Below, in pieces: positions 11,749 to 21,676 of a DNA stretch of 22,194 bases. Below the pieces are notes generated by a model. It worked only from the letters and a program-made list of their open reading frames with translations, made no database searches and was not told the origin of the DNA. Source of the stretch: Azolla pinnata (Eukaryota > Streptophyta > Polypodiopsida > Salviniales > Salviniaceae); NCBI GenBank assembly GCA_037176905.1, contig JBBBWG010033574.1:17036-39229 (forward strand), read 5' to 3'. The first letter of the stretch is position 1; each line of letters begins with the position of its first letter. The position numbers were made by a program, and so were the translations under genes.

Positions 11749-12750
11749 TCTGGGGGAGCGGGGCGGCAGCTATGGAAGATCTTGGACAGGAATCATGTAG
11801 ACGAACCCCAAAACCTGTGCTTTCTTATTTAGGGTTTCGGGGCAGCTATGGAAGAAGAAGAAGAAGAAGAAGAAGAAGATCTTGAACGGAAACGATCTAG
11901 ACAAACCCAAAACGGGTGCTTTTTCTAGGGTTTCGGAGCAGCTATGGAAGAAGATCTTGGACAGGAATGATCTAGACAACCCAAAACCTGTGGTTTCTTA
12001 TTTAGGGTTTCGGTGCGGCTGTGGAAGAAGGAGAAGAAGAAAAAGATCTTGAACAGGAATGAGCTAGACGAACCCAAAACGGTGTGCCTTTCTAGGGTTT
12101 CGGAGCAGCTATGGAAGAAGATCTTGGACAGGAACGATCCGAACGAACCCAAAACGTGCGCTTCCTTCTTATTTTAGGGTTTCCCGGCAGCTATGGAAGA
12201 AGAAGATCTTGCACAGGAATGACCTCGACAAACCCAAAACCTGGGCTCTTTTATTTAGGGTTTCCGGTCAGTTATGGAAGAAGAAGAAGAAGATCTTGAA
12301 CAGGAATGATCTAGACAAACCCAGAACGTGTGCTTTTCTAGGGTTTCCTGGGCTCTTTTATTTAGGGTTTCCGGTCAGCTATGGAAGAAGAAGAAGAAGA
12401 AGAAGATCTTGAACAGGAATGATCTAGACAAACCCAGAACGTGTGCTTTTCTAGGGTTTCGGACCAGCTATGGAACAAGAAGAAGAAGAAGAAGAAGAAG
12501 ATCTTGGACAGGAAGGAGCTAGCCGGACCCAAAACGTGCGCTTTCTTCTTATTCAGTTAGGGTTTCGGAGCAGCCAGCTATGGAAGAAGAAGAAAGATCT
12601 CGGGACAGGAAAGACCTAAAACGTGCGCGCTTCTTGATTTAGGGTTTTGGAGCACGCAGAGAGCTATGGCGGAAGAGGATCGCGGGGCAGGAGAGATCGT
12701 CAGAAGGCAACACAGAATGGAGAGATCGGCACAGCCCAAAACTCGGCAAA
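11741..12750. repeat. Tandem array of about 11 units with telo-boxes, upstream of the TPR gene
   Basis: The anchor AGCTATGG (or a close variant) begins units at 11768, 11844, 11940, 12017, 12107, 12189, 12270, 12377, 12466, 12576 and 12662. Periods run from 76 to 110 bp. Each typical unit contains a GAA tract of variable length, AGATCTTGnACAGGAA, GACAAACCCAAAACGTG and TAGGGTTT. I count 12 TAGGGTTT (telo-box AAACCCTA on the minus strand). The last unit is strongly diverged. The nearest telo-box is 76 bp from the TPR gene start codon, so the array appears to have grown from that gene's promoter or leader. Confidence 0.92.
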
Positions 12751-12865
12751 GATCGACAGTCCCACGATCAGAGCCCAAGAAATCTGAGGGAAGAGATTGG
12801 TTTTTCCTGCTTCGCTTGAAATCCTCAGAGAATCAACGGAGATGCAGAGAAGATCTCCACAGAAG

Positions 12866-12913
12866 ATGATGATGATGATGAAGATGATGATGAAGAAGAA
12901 GAAGAAGAAGAAG
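12866..12913. repeat. GAT/GAA trinucleotide microsatellite
   Basis: GATGAT units pass into a GAA run, with a TATTTATA-like string just after. It lies between the telo-box array and the 178-bp duplication and is not coding. Confidence 0.8.
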
Positions 12914-13247
12914 GATATTTATACACACAGAAATTTTGTCAAAACAAAAAACAAAAAGTCCTTCAAAGTTTGATTTTGTCAAAATTGGGCTGAAATTGCC
13001 CTCATTTTATTGTATTGTCCCCCAAGATTTTGCAATTCTGGAATCAGTAGCAGCAGAGAGAGAGAGAGGATCAGTAGTCGGCAGTCGGATCGTTGATCAC
13101 GGAATCGGGGACCACAAGGTTTATTTAGAGCAATCTGAGGTTCCTTCTCAGTCAAGTCGCCCACGTTCTGCCTCTCCCGAGCTGCTGCAATGCCCAACTG
13201 AGTGGTCTGTTCGTGGCCCAGATCAGGGTTTGCGATCTGCTGTCACA

Positions 13248-13603
13248 GGCTCAACCGAGTCTGTTCGATGCCAGACTCATCCCGAACTTCATCATCTGAT
13301 GAACAACAAGGAACTGGAAGGAACATGCAGATCGCGCCATAGGTTCCCATAAGTTCTCCAACATTTGGTTGTTGCCGATCAGATCAGCCGGGAAGGAGAT
13401 CGTCATCGAGCGATCCGCTGTTAGGGGCTCAACCGAGTCTGCTCGATGCCAAACTGCTCCCAAACTTCATCGTTTGATGGTCAAAACAAGGAACAGGAAG
13501 GAACATGCAGATCGCCACAGGTTCCCATTAGTCCTCCATCATTTGGTTGATGCCGATCAGATCAGCGGGGAAGGAGATCCTGATCGAACGACAGATTCCC
13601 GAC
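13248..13603. repeat. 178-bp direct tandem duplication
   Basis: GGCTCAACCGAGTCTG occurs at 13248 and GGCTCAACCGAGTCTG again at 13426. The two copies stay clearly similar over about 178 bp each: GATGCCA, AACTTCATC, GGAAGGAACATGCAGATCG, GGTTCCCAT, TTTGGTTG, TGCCGATCAGATCAG. They differ by scattered substitutions and small indels. No protein or known element was recognised, and the open frames across it look incidental. Confidence 0.85.
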
Positions 13604-13674
13604 GGCTGTGATCTGCTCGAAGCGGATCTAGGAGGTCGTCACAGCGGCGCCAGAAGTTCTATCTGGCCAATGTG

Positions 13675-13970
13675 TTTTTTCAATCGTCGAAAACAAAGTG
13701 AGTCGTAAAGAGCATCTTCTGTTTGTAAGACCCGGTCGACTATGGAATGGATGATGGATCCAAGTACTGCCCCTAGGCGGTGCATACGCGATCCACATCG
13801 GACACAGTGATGTGCTAAGCAAATCCATCATTGTCAATTTGGGCAATACTAGACACAGTCGGTCGATCAATTGCAGGTGTTTTTCGCACAAAACAGGAAT
13901 TGAACTCATAACCTATTATTTCTAGGGTCAGCTACACAAACTACCACCACTGTCTTAACAAAAAATATTG
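13675..13970 (-). mobile_element. Possible tRNA-derived SINE
   Basis: Read on the minus strand, the head contains TGGTAGTTTGTG (A-box-like, near 13950) followed about 40 bases later by GAGTTCAATTCC (matches the pol III B-box GWTCRANNC, near 13897-13908). About 220 bases later there is a short A-run (TTGAAAAAACAC, near 13671-13682). This is the expected order for a short interspersed element. No clean target-site duplication was found, so the boundaries are approximate. Confidence 0.35.
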
Positions 13971-13974
13971 AATG

Positions 13975-15370
13975 TCAGAGAGCTCCACATGCATCATCAA
14001 ATACCATCATCATCGATTACGTTTGCATCGTTGTTAGACGACATATTGATGATGCTCTCACTCGCTTACCCTCCTTTTACTTAAATCCAAGGTCAGCCAA
14101 GCGTCCATCGACCATGTGAGCGCTTGACAATGGCTCCTATCCACATCGATGATGAATATCATGACAAACTAGCATCAACAAACCTTGGCTATATGTCGTT
14201 GTCAACCATCTCCTTAATTAGTCGATCGATGAGCACTTCGTATAGTCAAGCCAAACGAGAGAGAAACAAAACAATACAGCTTCCTTATTACACAAATGGG
14301 CACTTCCCAATTTGTAAGCCCTACTCACTATTAGCCCCGGAAATTGCACTCCAAATACAAAGCAACGCTTGAAATTGATCAACCAAATATTATCCCATCC
14401 TTAATCGTAATCATCAGCAAAGTAGGGCCCTACATCAACTCAAATCAGTTCATTAACACAAATAGCAGTGATTTCAAATGATGTTAAGAGACAATGCCTT
14501 GCCACGTTTTATCCATTAGAATGCATGGTCTGTTTGTTGATCAGTTAACACCACACAGATCAGCATAAAAAAGTGAACAATGTAGAAGCCTCAACATGTC
14601 CCGTTCCATCATTAGCATAGATGCATCAACTCAATCTCCAAGAAATTTGGGTTGGATGGGTAGCCATTCTACTCCAACCATATTTTCACTACAATCAATC
14701 TCATCAATAGCTGTGTGTGCATGTTTTACATGAAGTGCATCATTATTTCTTAATGAAAAAAGAAAAAATTTCTTTGCTTACAGTTTGGGGTACTTTGGCT
14801 GGATAAAAGTTTCGTACTCTGTGGATGTTTGAGTTGCAAGGGCCATCTCATCATCAGGAAAGGTAGAAGGTATTCTAACTATTGAGGTTGGCCACAGCAC
14901 ACGGATAATCAAGCTTTACTAAACTCCCAATCTTTACACTGCACAACAGCCACAGGCTATGCATTTGGGAGGAAGCTTGCAAATTTACTACAAACTTTTC
15001 ATTGATCTCAGTATTTGTTGGCCATATTACACTTTTTAACACGTTTCATTAATTTTTCAAGATCTTTGATCCTCAAGAAGTCTCCTAATCAGTCGTTAAC
15101 TAGCATTAATTACATGAGACTCAACTTGACAATACAAAGTTATCTCTAGGCTAGAATCTATTATACATATAAAGTTGCTTTTGGAAAAAGAACAAGTTAT
15201 GCATTCAAGCCTGGAGCAAGATGCATGATTGACATAAAGAATGAAGAAAAGGGAAGAAGAGATGGATACTCACTATATTGGTGAGTAAATTTTCTATTGC
15301 ACAAATTGTTGATAAAGGGATTTCTATATGCATACATGGAAGTCTCCACTTGAGAGAACGGTGGACATTT
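13975..15370. other. Intergenic sequence and ARPC2 3' flank, nothing recognised
   Basis: AT-rich sequence with no open frame of recognisable character. The part nearest 15370 must hold the 3' UTR of the minus-strand ARPC2 gene. No polyadenylation signal, RNA gene or transposon was identified. Confidence 0.6.
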
Positions 15371-18300
15371 TCAGTGTCTTCTAAATGACCACCCTTGCGT
15401 TAATGTTTTCTCCTCAACTTGTGGCTTGGCTTGATTCAGAGTCTGCAGCAATGAATCAATCAAATTCTGCATAGGGGTCGCGAAACTTAGTTATCCACAA
15501 GCAAAAGAAACAGCATTTAGGCTACCTTAATGAGTGCATCCATACGTCTTCTCATCCTTGTATGCATGAAAGCTTTCGAACACTGAGAAAAAGGACCACA
15601 AAATTTTAATCATGAATCCAATACTACTTTGAAATAAGAAAATCTGAAGCCTCACTAATTCCATATTCATGCGTGAGATTCATTATTACACTTGACTCCA
15701 TTATGCCACTTACATTATCAATAGTTTGCGAGTCAAAAAATAATCCCCAGTAATATACATGGTATCAGGACGATACAAATTACAGTCTAACAATCCATCT
15801 CACTATCTTAGCTCTAAGAGTCAGGGCCGATTCAACACACATGAACACCAAAGTAATAGATTTCAAACCCAACTATAGCAAAAACATTTGCACCAATACA
15901 CTAAAATAGTCTAAACAGATGAGCCATTGGCACTACTCGGCTGATAGATCACTTACACTTAGACCCTTTGGTTGCCAGTTCCCAAAGACCGTTAACTGTG
16001 TAAGACTTATTGTCTTTTTAGTCTTACAGTCCATTCTGGCCTCTTAAACATGATTATGCATCATTGTTCTTTTTTTTCTCAAGAATTAGCTCAATATCTG
16101 AGAAAAGGAAAGAGCAAGAAATTCCTCAATGGCTAATAGAAAGATGGGCAAGCAATCAAGCTTTCCACATTGTTTTCGACCTCACCTCATCTATGCCGCT
16201 CTATTTTCTAAATCCCTAAAACGGAATAGCCACATCTGTTACATCAGCTGCGTAGACATTCAAAACCCTAATCGCATCAGATGGGATCCAGCCGCCTGCC
16301 ACACGTTTATGAATTTTGAAGCAAATTGACAATGTATTCAATGTGTATTATCCTAAGAATTTAGAAAATATAGAATATGAGAGAACGCTTTTAAAATCTG
16401 CTACATATAACGATGCAAATACGATAGATCGTCGTGGTTATGATCAATGGATGATAGACAAATGATAATAAATCTAGAAGATCCAAATAGATTAAATTAC
16501 TAAGAATGTCAAGTGATATAAGCATATTCTCCCAGAAATATACCTTAACGTGATAGCTCACAAATGCATGAAATGTACAAAGATTCCACACAGTGCTGTC
16601 CAGCTTATCGCCCTCAACATGCCTTGGAAGTATCACTGAATATCATGAAACAGAAAGTGCTCCATCAGCTGAAAGATCGAGAAATATAAGCCATGAGTTG
16701 GAAAATGACACTGTATCTGTAAATTGATAAGACAACCTCCTCTAAATCTAAACTTCTGCCCCAGTTCACTGCGTTCTAACCAGAGAGCACTTTTATGTAT
16801 TGCTTACTAAAGACCACCCAATCCAACACTCAGATGGAATCATCCATGTGGTGCCTGAATATGCATATCCTGTGGGGATACAATTGCTGAATCTTTCTGA
16901 GTCCAAGGCCTACTAGGCCACATGGGAAGTTGCTCCGTTTTATTACAACAATCTTCTCTATTTTCTATATATTACATAGATTACATATACATTTCCTGTT
17001 CAATGTGTCGGTGACCTCTTCTCTCTACTTTTAAATGTGAGATGATGTCAGCATATACTTGTAATGCATTATAATAGTGAATTGATGTGCTCTGAACGAC
17101 AAACATTACCAAAAGAAACAAATCCTGCATTTGCATCCAGTGCAGAAATTTGAGCACTCTTCAATTCTGTGGGGGGGGGAAGAGACCACTGACAAGGAGG
17201 AGCATTGTGTAATCCCCCAGTGCGCCTCGTTTCCATAAACTCCTAATAATTTTTTATAGAATTTGTATCAATGTAGTATTTCTAAAGATAGCTGAACAGA
17301 AATACAAAAAACTAGAAAGAGCGACATAATGAGCTTACTTGCAAAAACGCAGTCGCAAGTATACTATCATTGTGATCCTTAAAACGCATAGGAAACACAA
17401 CCACCACCTTGTCTGGCTGCCACATAAAAACTTTGCAACATCAGTCTATTACATTTTCTTTTTGCTAATTTCTCTTTCCTACACTCTGCTTTTTCTCTGG
17501 ACGATTCGCTCTTGACGATATAAATTCAAGAGCTGTCTCAACCACTTGCATTCCAGTCAATTTTCTCATTCAAGTTTGACCTTATGACACCAAATGTAAG
17601 ATTGGGCTCATTTGATAATGACACTGCCAAAGCACCTCAAGAATTGGAGATCTACAGAGGCAGAAAATGGCCTTTAATTCGAAACTGATGGGACAGAGAC
17701 CTATATCTTCAATCTGGGATACTGTACAAGAAACATACTATTGTTGTTAGCACCATTCATTGACTTGTCTACCTGCATAGTGACTGATTTCATCTTTCCC
17801 AGAAAGACTGAGAAGATCATACTCCAGGATGCAGATATAAGGTCGTATACAAGAACAACTCAAAAAGAGAATGACACAATGGATTTGATTCTCACTGGCA
17901 CTCTATAATTCATAGCTATTCCCTATCTCATGTGATAATGCCTTCTGCTCGTCACTACCACTTAGAATATCCTATTCATCATTTTCCTATACAAAGGTTA
18001 ATATGAACTGAATTTGCTTAATCTGTCCGAATTTTGAACTTTCATTATGTTCACGCACTTTTCTGGAGTATTAACATAATATGTTGACGTTCCAAAGTGA
18101 GTAAACATATCCTAGCATATCACCTGTGGTATAACAAAGAAGGACTCTCCTGGCCGATGCAGCACTGCCATCAACTGATCTGTTTTGGGCAAGACAACTC
18201 TCGCTAAGAGGTGCTTTAAGACGTCTCTTAAAGGTGCACCCATTATTATCGCTCGCAAACAAGCTACTCTTATCATCAACTGGATGCGATCTTCTGTAAT

Positions 18301-20216
18301 TAAAAATAATTGGTGAGGCCTGATTTAGGAAATTTTATATATAGAAAAACTCCAAAAGAGCCCCAATATTTTCATAAGTTCCTTGAAGGCAGTTTCATTT
18401 GCATTATTTCACGTAATACCACTGATCTGCCCCTTCTTAAGCATTTTCTAGTGCAACGTGAGCAAATGAAAGCCCAGCTTAATCCTGTTATCCCTCTTCC
18501 AAGAGCTAACAAGGGTGTTTAGAGGAAAACAATTTAGGGCCCTTTACAGAAATAAGTTAAGTTATTGACGGAAATTTTGGAGGTTTTCTTTGACTGTACT
18601 AATGTGACAACAAATTAACATTGCTCACCTTCATCAGGGGGCAGTTTGGAGAGGTCGAGTTTTAGAGTAAGGTGGAAACCAGATTCCGGAGGATCAATTA
18701 TTTGTGCAATTATACCACAAGAAGCTTTAACTGCATCCATAGCACCCAATGGAAGGCCTCCAGAAAGAATAACTTCAGGAGGTGGAGAGGGTATGGCTAT
18801 TGAAAAAAGCATTGTTTTTGCATCATTTAGCGAAGCCTGCAATGAGTTTTACGTTATTCATGTTTCCATTACCAGCTATAACAGCAGCACATTAACATCA
18901 TCGTTTTCATGTGTTGTACAAAAAATATGTTTGGGTTTTTAATGTCTGATGTAAAGGTTGAATTGCCTGAATAGAAACCATCAACGGAACTAAAATATCA
19001 AAATGAATGCAAAGTTCCCTTGGGACTTCGTACATCCTTTATTTATATGAAATCCCGTCTACATTGAACTCCAAATTAATTTCTTTGATATAGAAACAGG
19101 AATCACTTGCTATGCAGAGAATAAGTAAACACCATCTCAAGAAACAGGGAGTTTTTTCCTTGTATAGTAGATTTCCCATAAAATTTTCTATTTACAAGCT
19201 GGGCACAAGGAAATCATTTGCATTGCAGAGATGATAAATTTTCGGTAGGGATATTTATTTGTAGAAAGGACAGAAACATGGCCTTGAACACACCTGAATA
19301 TGATATCGCACATCATCGAACTCTGCAAGTTGATAGTCAAGGTCGATTGCCCGATCCAAACTACAAGTCAAAACAATATTAGAAAATGCTGATACACAAC
19401 AATCATCTTAATAAAATATAAACAAATTGTCAGAAGCAAACAAGATATTGTAAATTAATTTGAGTACCAAGACCAAGTAAAGTTCCAACAAGCTCCTTAT
19501 TATTTATTGCACACCAAACTAAGCGTTTGCACTACATAGTACGACCTCTGAATTAAGGGAGTTCCCCATATTGATTAGAAATTTGTTACATGATTGCTGA
19601 CAGAGTAAGATCATTCAAGAATGTGTAATACAAGCCTCTCTGTACACATTGTTTTATTTACTAGAATGCGTGAAATGCTGGTAAATGTAAATGTAGCATA
19701 TCATACTAAAGGTACAAGGTACTTCCATAAGCTGAGAATATGGACCAGTAAATTTGCTCGTCTTTACTAAGATCGTTATAGCGGGACCTCAGCAAACATT
19801 CACAAGGCAATACGACCTATACATAATGGCATACAATGGAAGCATAATGCATAATATTCTGTGTAGAACTCGATTTTTTTGGCCCAGATTTAAAATGTGT
19901 CGAGACTCGTAGAATGCCAGAGAAAGATTTCGACTGCAGATCCATTTTCTGGAATCAAAAGAGGGATGATACGAAGAAATGTGTGTTTCTTTTGCGTCGA
20001 CCAAACAAACGCGAGACAAAGTTGTGTTTTTTTCTTTTTCTTTTTGCGGCGAGCAAACAAGCGCGAGAGGAATCCGTGGTTTTGCGTCGAGCAAACAAGC
20101 GGAAGAGAGGAAAGCGTGCAGGAAGAAGAGACAGGAAGGGAGGATGAGACTTACTATCTGATGCGATGGATGAGGATCTGTTGAATGACGCGAGCAGGTG
20201 CCGAGAGCAGGATCAT
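15371..20216 (-). CDS. ARPC2A: Actin-related protein 2/3 complex subunit 2 (ARPC2), nine exons
   Basis: ARPC2 is a core scaffold subunit of the ARP2/3 complex that nucleates branched actin. Arabidopsis ARPC2A is DISTORTED2, needed for trichome and pavement-cell shape. Coding exons in transcript order: 20216-20155, 19360-19294, 18836-18629, 18293-18124, 17416-17339, 17242-17110, 16635-16544, 15582-15526 and 15442-15371. All are GT-AG and in phase, giving 312 residues (Arabidopsis about 318). Matching blocks: MILLSAPARVIQQIL at the start, AEFDDVRYHIQ, SGGLPLGAMDAVK, DPPESGFHLTLKLDLSK, IIMGAPLRDVLKHLLAR, VVVFPMRFKD, FVILPRHVEGDKLDSTVWNL, FHAFVSYHVK and FMHTRMRRR. The last exon encodes TLNQAKPQVEEK. 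Exon 4 is read in a different frame from the longest open frame there, and was chosen by phase and similarity. The similarity is to the A-type rather than the diverged B-type ARPC2. Introns range from 83 to 961 bp and hold nothing recognised. Confidence 0.94.
17171..17179 (-). repeat. Nine-cytosine homopolymer within ARPC2 exon 6
   Basis: Nine G on the plus strand read as CCC CCC CCC (three prolines, in WSLPPPTEL) on the coding strand. The frame on both sides matches ARPC2 only with exactly nine, so the assembly appears right here. Homopolymers of this length are slippage-prone. Confidence 0.85.
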
Positions 20217-20760
20217 GGTGACGAAGAAGAAAGAAAGAGTAGCAGAAAAGAGAGAAAGAAAGAAGAAAGTTCAAAAATAAATGGGTCCAAAACAGAAATA
20301 TTACAAATGTGGGCCTAGTTATTTCAAGAATCTCCATATTTGGCCGAATCAACAGCAACAGCAACAATAGCGGCAGATTGATGGCAGAAATCAATAGCAA
20401 TTGGTAGCAGAAATAGTAGTATTTTATGGTGATGGTAGTCCTAACCGTTATCATGGTGGTAGCATTTATGTTCGAGCATTGGCAATCGTCATTGTCGTCA
20501 TAGTAGTAGCAACCGCAGCAGCAGCAACAACAGTAATAGTTGTCTATCGATAGTGATAGCAATCGTAGCGGTTGTAGCAATTGTACCAGACTATATCGTA
20601 ATTGTAGTAATGGTGTAACTTTACTTCTACTCGCAATGCTAGTACATAGTAGCTATGCTAGGAATGACACGGTAGTAGCCACAACAACTGTAGCAGGAGC
20701 AATAATCGAGGTAGCAGGGGATCTTTTGCTGTGTTAATAAAGCTGGGCAAGACCGATTCA
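20217..20760. other. ARPC2 upstream region: pyrimidine tract and AGC/AGT-rich low complexity
   Basis: On the minus strand the segment just above the ARPC2 ATG (20220-20270) is almost pure T/C, as expected for a plant 5' leader. Beyond it (20345-20720) the plus strand is rich in imperfect AGCAAC, GTAGTAGC and GATAGC units. A 263-residue open frame crosses this block on the minus strand, but it is Ile/Thr/Leu/Tyr-rich low complexity with no domain, and it overlaps ARPC2 exon 1 in another frame. Confidence 0.6.
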
Positions 20761-21588
20761 GGTACCATCCGTTGATGTTATGGAAACTTGATCGTCACAT
20801 TGGAGAGAGAACGAATGTGAGATTGGCGTTACAGAATCGAGCTCGACGACGGATAGCATGAATGCACAACCGCGCATGTCGAAGGAAAAGTGTCTGCTAA
20901 AAATGAGTCCCTCGATGCGTTGTGAAGTATAATGCATGGATCGTCGTGCCAATTAATTATCCACGCATGAAACGGAAGATTTGCCTTACACGACCAATAA
21001 AAGGACTCTCTTGGGACCGATTTCCGAATCAAGGTGGCGCGAATCAGGGCCTATGTTTCATCGCGCAAGTCGATAGTGGCACGTTTTACGTCCTCTATGC
21101 GAAGAGATCATTATAAGATCCCCGTAATGCAATCGGGACGTTGGCAGGATTCGTTCGTGAGTCAGGGGCACCGAAATCGCTCTGCTGAAATCCAAAACAG
21201 AGTTCAAACTATAACAGGGAACGAAAATACAAAAGCCTAGACAGAGATCCTTACGGGCTTCTCTACATCTAAGGTGTGTCTCGCATCACGAGTACGGCAG
21301 TTTGGGGGGGGTGGGGGGGGGCATGAACCATCTACGGTGGTTGCACCCCCCAAGGGGGACACGCCAACGTAGTGAGACAAGGGGGGGACGGTGCCGGGAC
21401 TCGTGTGGTGTGCGCAGGTTAAGCGAAGGCCTTTAAAGATAGCATCGGTGCTTATGCATCCTGACCAATTTTTATGTTACGGGCTAGTCGTGGGCGGTGG
21501 CGAATGCGGGATCGAGTCGACGTTATTCTGTGGGGGGTGGTCGGGGATGTCGTGCATGTGTTGTCGGTGAGCGATGGTAGGTAGCGAC
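20761..21588. other. Intergenic sequence with a G-run block
   Basis: No gene recognised. At 21304-21321 the plus strand has runs of eight and nine G separated by one T, followed by a CCCCCCAAGGGGG inverted string near 21345 and a seven-G run near 21382. G content stays high up to the telomeric repeat. This could be the 3' flank of the purine permease gene. Confidence 0.6.
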
Positions 21589-21676
21589 GGGTTTAGGGTT
21601 GTAGGGTCTTAGGGTCTTAGGGTTGTAGGGTCTTAGGGTTTAGGGTTTAGGGTTTAGGGTTTAGGGTTTAGGGTTT
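21589..21676. repeat. Interstitial telomeric repeat (TTTAGGG type)
   Basis: From 21639 there are five perfect TTTAGGG units in a row, ending at 21673 and followed by TTT. Before them come degenerate 7-8 bp units (TTGTAGGG, TCTTAGGG). This is the Arabidopsis-type plant telomere sequence located inside the chromosome. In the direction of the flanking gene it reads CCCTAAA. Confidence 0.95.

Noticed and set aside
13600-13660. GGCGCCAGAAGTT string suggestive of a primer-binding site
   Set aside because: No terminal repeats, polypurine tract or coding remnants of a retroelement were found around it, so it was not called.
18071-18262. 63-residue minus-strand frame over ARPC2 exon 4
   Set aside because: The frame is shifted relative to the true ARPC2 reading, which gives IIMGAPLRDVLKHLLAR in phase with both neighbouring exons.
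19789-20580. 263-residue open frame on the minus strand
   Set aside because: It overlaps ARPC2 exon 1 and intron 1 in another frame, and its composition comes from GTAGTAGC-type low-complexity DNA.
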